From the NCBI RefSeq assembly GCF_000204055.1, contig NW_006768814.1, forward strand, positions 1-64,000: a stretch of DNA of 64,000 nucleotides, in the 5' to 3' direction. Source of the stretch: Melampsora larici-populina 98AG31 (lineage: Eukaryota; Basidiomycota; Pucciniomycetes; Pucciniales; Melampsoraceae). The notes below the pieces were generated by a model, which saw only the letters and a program-made list of their open reading frames with translations, was not told the DNA's origin and made no database searches. How positions within the stretch are numbered: position 1 is the first letter of the stretch; every line of letters starts with the position of its first letter. Below, in pieces: positions 11,890 to 24,513 of this stretch. Both the position numbers and the translations under genes were made by a program.

Positions 11890-13087
11890 ACTTGATAAAG
11901 GTCATAAAAGCCCTGCAGGAACTCTGGTGGCCTGCTCTGGTGGGCTGCCTGTCATTCTTTTTGTTGAATAGTAAAAAAAATGCCTTCTGAGTAGGCTCCC
12001 ATGGCTCTTTTCAAGCTCTGAGTAGGCTCACATAAATTTTATACACAATTTCATACACTTAAATGTGCAACAAACACCAGAATTCCCCCTATGGTCCTTT
12101 TTAGCTCTTATAATCATTCCAGGAGGTGCCCCAGAAAGTTTGCACCAGTACCTGGTTGGACTTGATTGATTTCTGACTCCCCTTGGGTCTGCCCAAGGCC
12201 AGGCAATGCTCTGGGTCTGCCCTGTCACACTCAGGGCTGGGTCACAGCCCTAGGTGCAATGAACCTACACATCAAGCATATCATGATCATGATCCAAAAG
12301 TGATGATAGTTCTCATGTAGTTGTGACTGGCATTTTGAGTTGAAGATGTACTGTTGGGGTCCTTCTAGTTCTGAGGAGAGGAACCACTGGGTATCAATTG
12401 ACATCAACTCCACTCTTCCATCCTTGAGCTCCCAGAATTCCATCAATTTCCATTTCCTTTTGCAATCCCATGTTCTTAACTTTGATATATGTAGTTGTAC
12501 CTATCCCTTGTTTTTAGACACACTAGATATTCATTTCTACTGCCTTGTCATTCTGTCAAGATATTCCCTCATTCTTACTAAAGTCAAATCATCTACATCT
12601 TACCAATCAACCTCATATCGTCTAATAAATATTTTACTGTCAGTACTTCATTCACTACTTTTAAATCACCCATGATGTATCTTGGAATATTCATTGATGT
12701 ATGTTGGTGAGCATCTATACTGTTGCTCACTATTATCTAGGGCAACAAGTTGGTATACTATGTGTAAGTCAAGTATCATCCTGATCTCTAGTGATGGCAT
12801 CATCATCACCCTGAGTGCGAAAGGAGGTGAATACAAACACTGTGTCGCAGTCTTTCTCCGCACGATATATATCTATTTGACACGCGCTTGGAAGCCAACT
12901 CACGCGCTTCGATCTAGGGATATGGTTGTCTTCTTCCACAACAAATTTGCAGATGCAATGGATTTAATGAATCGTATCTCTCAAGTCTGACGAGCCATGG
13001 TGCTCTAAGCTCCTTATAGATTAATGCTGGAAACGTGTCAAGTCAGTGATCATTCTTACTGGTGCCAGTGGGGAAGAGTTGATAAAG
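11890..13087. other. Intergenic DNA downstream of the uS10m gene, no gene seen
   Basis: No convincing open frame. The longest frames (around 12340-12675 and 12682-12990 on plus) are low in coding character. The part next to 13087 is expected to hold the 3' UTR and poly(A) region of the minus-strand uS10m gene. Confidence 0.5.
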
Positions 13088-14160
13088 TCATTTGAGTTCT
13101 TGCTTTTCTTTCAATTCTTGCAACACTTTGCCTTTAGCTACATCCTTCTCTTTTAAAAGCTTATCCAACGCATCTGCTCTAGGTTTTAATTCCTGTTCAA
13201 TTAGCTGCTCTGCCAGACGTTTGACTTCATCTGCCTGAGAAGAAACCTTGCCCTCGGGAATCTTGCCTAGTGCATTAGGATCGGTAGCCGCTGGTTCGGT
13301 CTGAGTATTGAGGGAAGAGGCCATCACACCCTTTTTAGTTTTCTTGGACTTTTTCGAAAGTTTTGGCTTTTCTGTTTGTTCTAAGTCGACTTCTTGTTGA
13401 GCTAGACGTTCTAAATCTTCACCCCAGTTCTGTTTTCGGTAGAGAAAACGTTGAGCTTTGATCCCAACATTTGTACCTCGTACCCCTTCTTGTCTGAGAT
13501 AATTGATCCATCGATTTATGACTTCTTCATTTGCATCGTAAGCTTTGATGACCCTCCTGTGTGTCAATCGCCAAAAGTTTTCTTGTGATTTTTTGTGGAC
13601 GAAACCGGATCGGAGAACGGTGTGAAGTTCAGTTTTGATTGGCATTGAAGCAGGCTTAGTGACTGGAATGCCGAGATGATAAGCGGCCTGAAGAGCGAAA
13701 CCGGTGACGAGGGGGAGTTGATCCTTTTCAGGGTTATAAGCTTCGAAAGCGAGGGTTGCCACATGGATTCGGTGAGTAGGACTGAGCGTAGGGGGGTTGT
13801 AAAGTTCTGGATGAAGACGCATTGCCCATTGTGGACTGGGCGGTACACGTTCTATGGATGCCGTCGGCTTTGGAGAGACATCGGAGGAGAGTCTAGAAAG
13901 AAAACAGATAATATCAGAGATCGGGTAGATTCGGTGGTATCTGATTGAATTGATGTGACTCACAAGGGTTCTTCGAGTGAAACGCTCGCAGCGTTCAATT
14001 CAGTGACATAACTTTCTAGTGAGTCTTGTTCCTGACTTGAGGTATCTGATGATTTGGAAGGTTGGCTTGAAGTAAAATGTCTTAAAGAAGGTTTAGTTAA
14101 AATGAAGTGAGTTTGATTCAAGTTTCTTAAAGATTTCAAAGCTGATGATGTATAAGCCAT
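13088..14160 (-). CDS. RSM10: Mitochondrial small-subunit ribosomal protein uS10m
   Basis: Component of the mitochondrial ribosome small subunit. Two exons, 14160-13964 and 13892-13088, joined across a 71-bp GT-AG intron, give 333 codons plus stop in one frame. The first ~50 residues are rich in Ser, Thr, Lys and Arg with few acids, as expected of a mitochondrial targeting peptide. The central S10 domain (about residues 100-200) carries motifs typical of fungal Rsm10: ALQAAYHLGIPV, LRSGFVHKKSQENF, RLTHRRVIKAYD and a following YLRQEGVRGTNVGIKA. The C-terminal ~110 residues are a charged Lys/Glu-rich tail predicted to be helical, longer than in yeast. The first ATG was taken because it gives the presequence. 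The gene is divergent from the secreted-protein gene that starts at 15233. Confidence 0.92.
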
Positions 14161-15232
14161 CTTTTAATGGGTGAAAAGGTGAACTGCCAGTCTCATCAAT
14201 CGATATCATGAATTTTCACAATCTATAAAACCATAAGTATCGACTACACATGACCTTCCAATCCCATAAATTAGACTTTGTACGCATCGTAAATATCTCT
14301 CCGTTCCAGATCATGAATTCGGCTCTTTCAGGCTTGACTTCCTGGTTTCTCACGATCTTTCTGATGACTCATTAACAAATTACCACTCAACGTTAAGCTA
14401 GATAATTAAGATCGCCAAAGCAGACAGTCATACTTGAACGGATGGAAAGCTCACCGAAGTTAGCAATGCATGCCTCAAAAGTTTTCGATCCCTGATTCAA
14501 AGTGTCAGGAGTGACCCACCTATAGTTGAACATCGTGTTTCATCACCCAATCAGCTTTTCAGTAAGTAATTATTTACCAACATGGACTTTGTTTGATGAG
14601 ATCGTTGACAATCGTTGGGATTTTAATCTTGCTCTTCAAACACTTCATTGTTATGTGGTAAGGGGAACCCGCTACAAGAAATCGTTCTAAAGGAGCTAGT
14701 CACAATTGATCAAAGTAGCGGCACATCCTCACTGGCGCAGATATCATACCAGCGAATCAGGGTCCTGTCTTGGGCAGTCGTGGTAACAATGCTCACTCTC
14801 GGGTAGGCAATCCCTGCAGGGTCCTCATCAACACCATGGTTGGATTACCTGCCACTTATTCCTCAAGTCTTCGTGAAGGCTGGGAAGAGTATATAACAAT
14901 GCTCACATCGACTTGTGGTATGCAGACTCCGTGCCGCTTCGTTCTGTTTACCCTGTTTTCTTTCCATTCACATCGCAGCTATCCTTTTGTCCCTCATTCA
15001 ACGTACAATACAAGTGTCTTGCTTTCTTATCAAAGCTTTCTGTCAAACCCTTCTCAAAACTCTTTTTCCAAACTTTCTGCTCGCTTGAAAGCTCTACAGG
15101 ATAGAGAGTAGTACCCTTCAGTCTCAAGTCTCCTTCAATCGCTTCCCTTTTTCCAGTCCTTCATACCACGCGAGGAATCTTATCCTATCTTTCTTAGACA
15201 AATTCAATACATTTCAGTTTTTTTTGGGCATC
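14161..15232. promoter_or_regulatory. Divergent intergenic region of uS10m and the secreted-protein gene
   Basis: About 1.07 kb between two divergent start codons. A TATA-like GTATATAA lies at 14889-14896, followed by CT-rich DNA from about 14935 to 15225 that ends just before the ATG at 15233, typical of a fungal promoter and 5' leader. No credible gene lies within it; the plus frame 14770-15111 is not supported. Confidence 0.4.
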
Positions 15233-18200
15233 ATGAAGGTTTCATTTTTTAAATTGGTTTCCCTGGCCGTCTCTTCAAATCTACTTCTCGCGATTTCTGG
15301 TAGCGCAGAAGACTTGAATCACAAGCATACTTTAGACTCCAGAGATGTAGTCCCAGACCTTGCTCCTCAAGAAGACAATGTCAGCATCACATCTTCCCCT
15401 CCGTGTTGTTATACTGAGGACTCAACAATTCTTCCACACCTCTCTGCTCACAGGTCCTTCTCCGTCGGGATGCGGATCATGAAGCATTGAATGCCACAAC
15501 AAAAAACTCCACACACAAGAGTGGACAGACCGCAGATCCTGTTTCGAATAACACTGGTGCGTAGCCTATATTTCAAGCCTTTTTGCAATATCGCAGTCCA
15601 GCGGTTCAAGTCAACACAAACTTGAGCTTCAAGACTTACCTTTCGATCTGGATACCACAGGTTCGATCGCTCACAACAAGACCCACCCCACCAACGCGTC
15701 TACCGCCGAAAAGGGCGACGAAAACCAAATGAACTCATCTTCCATTTCAAACCCTTATACTAAGGTCTCAAACACTACTGCGGACAAAAATGACAACCCG
15801 GACGTGAAAGGTGAGTGGCAGGAAACATATTCCACAAAAATTTGATATTGATCACCATCTCGGGATCATAGATCATCATCATGGTGCCACAACCGACAAA
15901 ACCGGAAAGGTAAGGTTTCGCTACGCTGGTAACAGGCTTCTTGAGCATATCGCTCACAAAACTGTCATTGTCCTCCCTTATAGTCAAACTCGACCACCAA
16001 AGATCAAGACCTCGCAGCCAACATGACTGGTTCGACCAATCAAAAGAATCAATCAGGTTAGTTGAGATCGCAATTCTACTCTCAGATTCAGCGGGAAACT
16101 AATTTGAGCTCTCAAACAGATATTCTCGCAAAAAACCACAGCACAAGTTTGCCAAGCAACTATTCAGTGAGTTTCATTTCAAAGAGCTACTATCCACCTC
16201 TCGGTAGACTGACCAAATATCTCCGAAGGGCGCGGATCTCAATGTAAGCGCGTCAAACTATTCTTCGATCTTACCAAAGAATGGGTCAAGCACCGAACTC
16301 AATGGAACCCAAAACGACACGAGCACAATCTCATCTAAAGATCACAAGAAAGGCAACCATACTCATAAAAACGCGACACAATCAGCTAACCCTCTTGATA
16401 GCTCGGTATCATTGAATTCTTCCTTGAACTCTTCTATGGACAAACCGTACTCTTCCTTGAACTCGAGCAAGTCAAACAGCACATCTGTAAATTCAACCTT
16501 GCCCGATACTTTGAACAACACTAGCCTACTTCCGGCAAACTTGACAGAATCCTCGGGAATTGGTAACATGTCATTATCCAACGATACCAAATCAGCCTCA
16601 AACTCAAGCAAGCACCATCACGCTAAACACGCCAACAACACCATGAATGACACGAGCTTGCTTCCTGGCAATCTGACTGGATCTTCTAACACATCTCTGT
16701 CAAATCACACGACCTTCCCCTCGAATTCGAGCAAGTCCAACCTTACTCAAGATGACGGTCTCGCCAAAAATGCAACTGCATCGGATACGTCCAATGCCAC
16801 AAGCTCACTCCCGAGCAACTTGACCGCATCCCGTGGAATGCCTAACTTGTCCTTACTCAATGATACGGCCAGCAAGTCGGACAATTACACCGGTTCAAAC
16901 AATTTGACCTCCGCCGGTAAGTCGAGTAAGACCAACAAAACCCTTGGTGGCCTCGTTAACAACTCTACGGCATCGAATTCTACAAGCCTGCTCCCAACCA
17001 ATTTGACCGCATCATCTGGAATGCCTAACATGTCTTTGGGCAACGAATCCTTCAATTATCCTGATTCAAACAATATGACCTCCGCCTTGAACTTGACCAA
17101 GTCAAACAACACTCGTGCCGGAAACTCAACTGCATCGGATAAGTACAATGCCACAAGCCTGCTACCGAGTAACTTAACCGCATCCCGTGGAATGCCTAAC
17201 TCATCCTTACTCAATGACACAACCAGCAAGTCGGACAATTACACCGGTTCAAACAATTTGACCTCCGCTCGCAACTCGAGTAAGACCAACAACACCCTTG
17301 GTGGCCTCGTTAACAACTCTACGGCATCGAATTCTACAAGCTTGCTCCCAACCAATTTGACCGCATCATCTGCAATGCCTAACATGTCTTCGGGCAATGA
17401 ATCCTTCAATTACCCCGATTCAAACAATATGACCTCCGCCTTGAACTTGACCAAGTCCAACAACACTCGTGCCGGAAACTTAACTGCATCTGATAAGTAC
17501 AATGCCACAAGCCTACTACCGAGCAACTCAACCGCATCCCGTGGAATGCCAAACTTGTCCTTACTCAATGATACGACCAGCAAGTCGGACAATTACACCG
17601 ATTCAAACAATTTGACTGCCCCCGGCAACTCGAGTAAGACTAACAACACCCTTGGTGGCCTCGTTAACAACTCTACGGCATCGAATTCTACAAGCCTGTT
17701 CCCAACCAATCTGACCGCATCATCTGGAATGTCTAACATATCTTTGGCTAATGATGCATCCCTCAATCACCCTGATTCGAACAATTTGACCTCCGCTTTG
17801 AACTCGACCAAGTCCAACAACACTCGTGCCGACGGCCTGGCAAACAATTCAACCTCGTCTGATAGTTTGAACACCACAAGCCCGTTTCCGACTAACTTGA
17901 CCGCATCGTCTGGAATGTCTAACATCTCAGCTAATGATACAGCCTCCCCTTCCAACTCGACCAATTCCAACAACACTTACCCCGATGTTCAAATCACAAA
18001 TGGTAATTTGTCAAATGTCACAGCCTCCGGCTTGAACTCGACCAATTCTAGCGAAGCGTCTCCTGGTGCCCCGCTCTCAGCGAATTCAACTGTGTCCAAC
18101 TCTTCCATTATCACGAACAACACATCTCCTAGCTTGAACTCCAGCATCACCAACACCACACTTTCAACCGAGCATAAGAAAGCGCTAGCGGAAGCCAAAC

Positions 18201-21200
18201 ACCAAGTGGCTGTTGCCAATCAAACGATCATTGAGTTGAAGATCAAGCTCAAAGGTCTTCTGGAAGGTTTAGAAAAAGCTGAGGCTGTTCTAGCGAATCT
18301 CAAAGTACGTCCTACTGCACACGTGTCCCCTTTCCTCTTTATTTCAGATGACACAAACTGATTCCTAATGATCTGACAGAAAAACAAAGCTAGTGAGGCC
18401 AAGGTTAAAAAAGCTCAGGAGATCGTTGACAAGGAGGCTGCAAATGTAAAGGATGTCAAATCAAGCATTGAGCAAGAGAAGAAAGCTGCAAATGTATCAA
18501 AGAGTCGAGTTGAGAGTCTCAAGGTATGTTTTGCCCTCTTTGATCCAACAAATGTTGTCTAACTGACTTTTTTCGCCACAGAGTGGGAATATGACAGGAG
18601 ATACATCATCTATGAGCGCAAGCGGAGCTGACAACACCACGCTTCAGGTAAGATTTCCCGATCCATGGCACTATGAATCTGGAATTGACCACAGAATTCT
18701 TGACCGCGCCCTTTAACTCAGAACGCTACTGCCTCTCAATCGAGCGCTACTGCGAACTCTTCGTCTTCTGCCCTTGGGGCAATATCCTCAGATGGGAATT
18801 TGACATCATCCAACGGTACCACTGGTAACATGTCAGCCACCGATGCGAAAGGAGCTGCCAACTTGACATCTTCCACCAACACCACTGGCAACATGTCAGC
18901 CACCGATGCGAAAGGAGTTGCCAACTTGACATCATCCAACAACACCACTGGCAACATGTCAGCCACAGATGCCAAAGGAGCTGCCAACTCGACACTTCTG
19001 GCCAACGGGACAGAAACTGCCCAAAACTCATCAGTTGCACAATCCAATGCCACTGGGTCGTCCAATTCTTCGTCACCTCTCTCCGCAGGTAATCTGACAT
19101 CTTCACCCGAGATATCCAACACTTCCTATCCATCTAATCTGACAGCAAACGCCTCAGCCGTTGATGCCAAGGGAGTGGCCAACTCGAACGCGACTTCAAA
19201 CTCTTCGTCTTTGCTATCCTCGGCCAATCTGACAAATTCTTCGGAGATCTCCAACATGTCATCAGCATCAAGTGGCATGAACTCAAGCTTGTCGAACTCC
19301 ACATCTTACAACACTACTAGCTCACTCGCGCTAACGCAAGCTCGGCAAGAAGTAACTGATGCCACTCAGACGAAACGAGAACTGAAACTTCGTCTCAAGG
19401 CACTGTTGGAAGACTTAGAGAAATCGAAAGCTAAATTGGCAGAACTCAAAGTATGTCGATCATCCTACTCTCTGGGAACAGCAACCAAATGACTGATTTG
19501 AATTTTGATTCGGATTTGTAGAAAAACAAAGCCAGTGCGGCGACGGTCAAGAAGGCGGAGGCTATAGTTGACAAACAGGCTAAGAATGTTGAAGCCGTCA
19601 AGTCTAGCATTGACGACCAACAAAAGGCCGAAGACGAATCAAAGAGCCGCGTTCAAAGCCTTGAGGTGCGTCTTTTCTTGACTTGCACATCATCGCTTCT
19701 TTCTGATGTATGTATTTCATTATAGGGAGGTGCGACCGCGAACACCAGTGCTACAAATGCATCAGAAAATTATCCAGTGGCAATCAATGGATCATCGGCC
19801 AACAATCTATCCTCCTCCGACACAAACTCGAATGTTTCAGCCACTTTACCACCAAGCAACTTGAGCTCAGAAGCGCCATCGGCTCAAAATGTATCTTCTC
19901 CCGAAGGTCAAAACGCATCCAGCGGTAACCTCACAAGTCTCTCTTCAGCATTACGAAATGCCACATCCTCACAAAACGCCACAGCCGTCTCTGCGATAGC
20001 CCCAGTAGCTGTTCAGGCAGTAAAAGAGAAGGATCGCGATGTCAATACTATGAAGACCCAGGCAGATGCACATTCGCAGCAAATCACAAAGACTACTACT
20101 ACCATAACCCAGCTCGAGGTGAGTTGCAAACCGTCCCTGTTAGATTGAATATGAGCTTAATGGAATTCTTTTCAAATTCTAGCAAGCCGATGCTTCAGCT
20201 GCGGAGATCGCGGCGGCTCGAAAACAATTGAAAAAAGAGAAGAAGCAAATCGTCACCTTGAACAAAAAAATCGCCAAGGCTGAGACGGATAAAGCTGAAC
20301 TCGACAACCAACTCGCCGCACTGGTAGGTTTCTTTCAAATATTGAGCCAGTAATGTTTTGACCCGAAACCGTGTTGATTGATTTCCATCTGTTCCATAGG
20401 GATCTGGTACTGGCAGTACTTCTGGCGCGAATAGTGATACAACCTCTTCCAGCGCATCTATGAATACACCAGCCTCAAATTCCACGTCACCTGACTTATC
20501 CAAAAAACCCTCCTCGATCAACTCGCTTCCAGTTGGAGAGTCAAATAACTATCCTGCAGTGACTCCAGCGTCTAATGTTGTCCCCGACCAGCAAAGTACA
20601 AAATCAGGCTCAGTCACTCCGCCAGCAAGCGGTCCAGTCCAGGGTTCAGATTCCAACACTTTGAACGTGGAAGCTCCTGTCACTGGTGGAAATGGAGGAA
20701 GCTCTTCGACTCCCTCACTCTCAGCTGTCTCAGCAAAACAATCCGATTCACCTCCCTCGGACAAGACGAAAGATTCTTCCGCGTCGAAAGGAGATTTAGT
20801 CCCTTCGGTCTATCCAGAGGCCGCCACTGATTCTTCATCTGCAAGTCGGTCTGCAAGCACAGCAGGACAATCTTCCCAAAGCGGTGGCTCTCAAAGCGGC
20901 GGTTCTCAAAGCGGTGGTTCTCAAAGCGCCTCGACCGAGTCATCAGCGCACTACAGCCAGACTGACATTGAGGATGATGATTCTGACACGGAAGATGATG
21001 AGGACTACGCTAATTCAGTTGAACACCCGAATTATCCATCTTTCCAGAATACCACAACTGTTGAGACAACATATCTAAATGGAAATGGTCAAGAATCAGG
21101 CCAAAACAGTTCTTCCTCGAATTCGCTTGCATCCTCAGGTACCGGTTCCAACATGTCGGCAGGTGCGCTTGCCTTGTCGGGTACCAGTTCCAATTTGTCG

Positions 21201-23445
21201 ACAGATGCGAGTGTCTCCTCGGGTACAACCGCCAATACATCAGCCACCGGATCTCTTGACTCTGCAAAATCAAGCTCTCAAAATGTCACTGATGGATCTC
21301 TGTCGAATAGTAACCAAACATGTCCAGCTGGAACTACCAGCCCCGCTGCTGAATCTCAAAACAAATTAACTCATATCAACGAACAGATTGTCAAGATTGA
21401 AGAAGAACTTCGTCAGCACAAGATTAAGTACCAAAAAGCGAAGGACCAGCTTGCTCATGTGAGTACTCTTTCGAGATAATCTTTCATGTAGCCATTTGAT
21501 TTATGGTGTTTCCTTTCAATGGATAAATCTCCACGTCAACGGTTCCATTCCACAGGCAAACAGCTCAAGTAGCGATTCCAACGTGACTTCGTCGGCGCTG
21601 ACATCGAACAATCAGACCAGCAATGCTACCTCAGCTCTCAACAGCACTGGTACAAACGACACTTCATTACCATCTAATGTGTCAAATATCAATGGGAGCG
21701 CCAATGCTACATCCGCTCTCGATAGCCCGAATGCTATCCAAAACAACCAGAGCACCAACGCAACTTCAGCTCTCAACAGTTCCATTACAAACGACACCGT
21801 TGCACCTGCAAGCTCTAACATCACCCAGACAAGTCAACTTGATCCGAACTCCACTGGAGCAGATTCCAACGTAAGTTCCCAAGACGATGTGAGACTCCCT
21901 TCACGCTCAAGAATCCCTCATCTGACATGTTTGCTTTGAATTTGTAGAACTCGAGTGGTCCCAGCGGCTTGAACTCTACCATGGCCAACAGCAGTGAACC
22001 ATCAAATTCAAGTATTTCATGGAGCTCTTCCATGCCATCATCATATCATCCCGTACTTTCGAAACGAGCTGGCGAAAAACCAACCGCTACTGCTTCTTTG
22101 ATGAAACGCACATTCATGTTATTCGGGGGTCCTGCTGGCTCTGACTATCCTACGGAATCCTCAGATGCAAGTCAGACAACGGCTTCTACCGCTGACCATG
22201 CGTCAGATAGTGAAACCAGTTCATCACCCAAAACCAATCTCTTGGTCACAGCAGCAAACACTACTGAAGGTCTAAACTCTACTATAAAGAATGATTCTTC
22301 TCCGCCAGTCACGACAAGCGGTGCCAACGATACCTCGACAGACTCTTCGCTCTCAAACAGTTCTACTGGTGCCAGCTCCAGTGCAACGAACTCTTCTGAC
22401 ATTCCAGCCACTACCTCCGGTCTTAACTCCTCTGCTAACTCGTCTGTAACAGACAATGTCACTGTACCCTCAAGCAATTCCAGTACGATATCATCGACTA
22501 TATCATCGACCAATTCAAGTGCCGAAAGTGGAGAAAGTAAAGAATTGGAGGCTCTGAAACGGAGCCTGCGACACGAGAGATCCAGAGTTGAATCTCTCAA
22601 GAAAAAATTGAGAAGTCAAAAGACGCACAAGAAGGCAGTCGAAAAGGAGTTGAAGATTCTATCCGTAAGCAAACATCATTTTTTTCATCATCACACATGT
22701 ACTAACAAAATCTCTATCATATCCATTCTTTTTCCAACAGAAAAACTCAACCGCTACCGCCTGTCAACCCCTTGCAGCCAACTCAAGTTCACCAGTCTCC
22801 GCTTCAGCGACCAACGATACCTCACTTGGCACGAATTCAAGCTCAACAGCTCCAGTGACCAACCTCACTGCAACTACCAACGTAAGCTCTCCAGACAGCC
22901 TTGCGAGCTCAAATGTCACGGCTTCCAACAGTACCGACACGGCCGGATTAAACACCACCTCACCGATAGGCCAGAGCAACACAACGGTATCACCCGCTGC
23001 TAATGTCTCGAGTGTCGTGACAGGAAGTCCCGTCGCAAATGTCTCTGACTATCCAACAGGTTTGAATGCGAGTACGGGTTCAAACAGCTCCGATTCTCCC
23101 ACAGGTCTGAATGCGACTACCAGTCTAAACGGGTCAGCTTCTCCGACTGATCTGAATGCAACTGCCAGTCCAAATGCCACTGTTCTTTTAGCATCTGAAA
23201 ATGCTACCGGTATCGACGCTGGAACCCTTGGATCCACAGCCACAAATTATAGCTCATTGTCGTCCAATTCCACAAACGGATCAGATACCCCGACAAGTAA
23301 TGCGACAAGTATTCCGGTGACTGAAACCAAACATTTGGTGACGCCTCAGCTTAGCAACCCTTCACTGAAAGACGCGACTTCTGCTAACAGTGCTCAAGAA
23401 ATTCAAAATTATCCAACCTCGAGTAGTAAACGTCGAATGGCATGA
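15233..23445 (+). CDS. Very large predicted secreted protein: Asn/Ser/Thr-rich segments alternating with coiled coils
   Basis: Seventeen exons (15233-15379, 15454-15556, 15661-15810, 15872-15909, 15984-16056, 16120-16166, 16229-18304, 18380-18523, 18582-18647, 18722-19450, 19522-19665, 19726-20118, 20183-20323, 20400-21458, 21556-21870, 21948-22664, 22741-23445) join with correct phase into 2,348 codons. Residues 1-25 form a signal peptide with a hydrophobic core ending near GSA-ED. Most of the protein is low-complexity N/S/T with an extreme density of N-x-S/T sequons. Five Lys/Glu/Ala/Leu-rich coiled-coil segments interrupt it, near residues 835-926, 1147-1239, 1335-1417, 1738-1770 and 2072-2114, the exons repeatedly breaking within or after them. 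Two 48-codon exons (18380 and 19522) are clear duplicates. No transmembrane or GPI-anchor tail is visible; the protein ends in basic SSSKRRMA. Function unknown; an extracellular-matrix or cell-surface glycoprotein is my inference. Confidence 0.85.
16800..17760 (+). repeat. 354-bp in-frame tandem repeat inside the secreted-protein gene
   Basis: The string AGCAAGTCGGACAATTACAC begins at 16871, 17225 and 17579, an exact 354-bp (118-codon) period, and surrounding sequence is nearly identical between units. Each unit encodes the order SDNYTxSNNLT, LGGLVNNSTASNSTSL, ASSxMxNxS and NLTKSNNTRA. A fourth, more diverged unit continues to about 17990. Confidence 0.92.
18783..18990 (+). repeat. 63-bp in-frame tandem repeat, three units
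   Basis: Three consecutive 21-codon units encode NMSATDAKGxAN followed by a TSSxNTTG-like linker. Units are almost identical at DNA level, pointing to recent slippage or unequal exchange within the secreted-protein gene. Confidence 0.9.
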
Positions 23446-24513
23446 TTGAATGATATTTCAAATTAAAAAATATACCTTTGAAAATCTGATATGTGATATA
23501 TGTAATTTTGTTCATTGATCGTTGATCGGGATTTTGTAAATGTTGTAATCTGTACCAAGACCATTCCTTAAACTTCACCCAAGCATGAAACTTACATTCC
23601 TTGACTCCCTAAGAAATTTCTCCCTGCCGCATGAGATGTGAGAATCGAGGGAAACTTCCATCAGACATTGTCTTTGCAAGTTATTGCATAACCAAGGATA
23701 AGCTGTGCTAATAAGATACCAGCATCTGGATTCTTGAGTCACAAGAATTTGATGCCAGGATTACATGAGCGAACATGATCGCGAGCTGATTCAACGGTGC
23801 CTCCTCTTGAGAATTCTGACATCCTCTTGTGTTCAGTAATACTCTTTGTGGGGTATAGTTCAAGAACAAGTCACTTTGATAAACCTCTCTCTCGAACAAG
23901 CATTTTCTTTATACTACATCTACACTTCAATCCTGAAAGACAGCGTTTAAATTTCGTTCTCAATGAGTAGGTATAGATCCAACACAATCAGTAAGTTTCA
24001 AAGGTTTGAATTCTTCAAGGAGTTAAAGGCTTTTATAGTAGAAATTCAACACTTCTTCATATTTCAGCATGATGTCTGTTCCACAATTGAATTTGTAGCT
24101 GACTCTGTCTCATGTTTCAAATTATACTGATTATTCCTTGATATCCTTTTGAGCTTTAGTATCATTGTAACCAGTCACTTTAAGATATATAGCGGAGGTA
24201 ATGTTGGATCATGAGTGTGTTTACTTTTCTTTTGTTTGATGACAACATTAAAGATTGATGTTATGTATGAACCAAATAGACTGCAGACATTAGCTTACAG
24301 TATGGTATGTACCTGCACTTACTAATCATTGTTCAAAGGAATTGTAGAGATATACTTTTTGGGGGTTCATGGAGGGAAAACAATTAGTTGAAGTAGGAAA
24401 GGTATGGACAAGATGTGATTTCTTTTACAGCAGAGAACTGGATCAAGTTACATCAAGATTTGATGCAGCCAATTAAGTAGAATTGACTTCTTATACTCTT
24501 GCATTACATATTC
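23446..24513. other. Intergenic DNA between the secreted-protein gene and the YR retrotransposon
   Basis: AT-rich, with AATAAA-like signals just after the stop at 23445 expected for the 3' UTR. No credible open frame or RNA gene was seen. Confidence 0.55.

Noticed and set aside
16363..18402. Several 60-80-codon minus-strand frames inside the secreted-protein gene
   Set aside because: Antisense shadows of the Asn/Ser/Thr-rich repeats; they recur with the 354-bp period and have no independent evidence.
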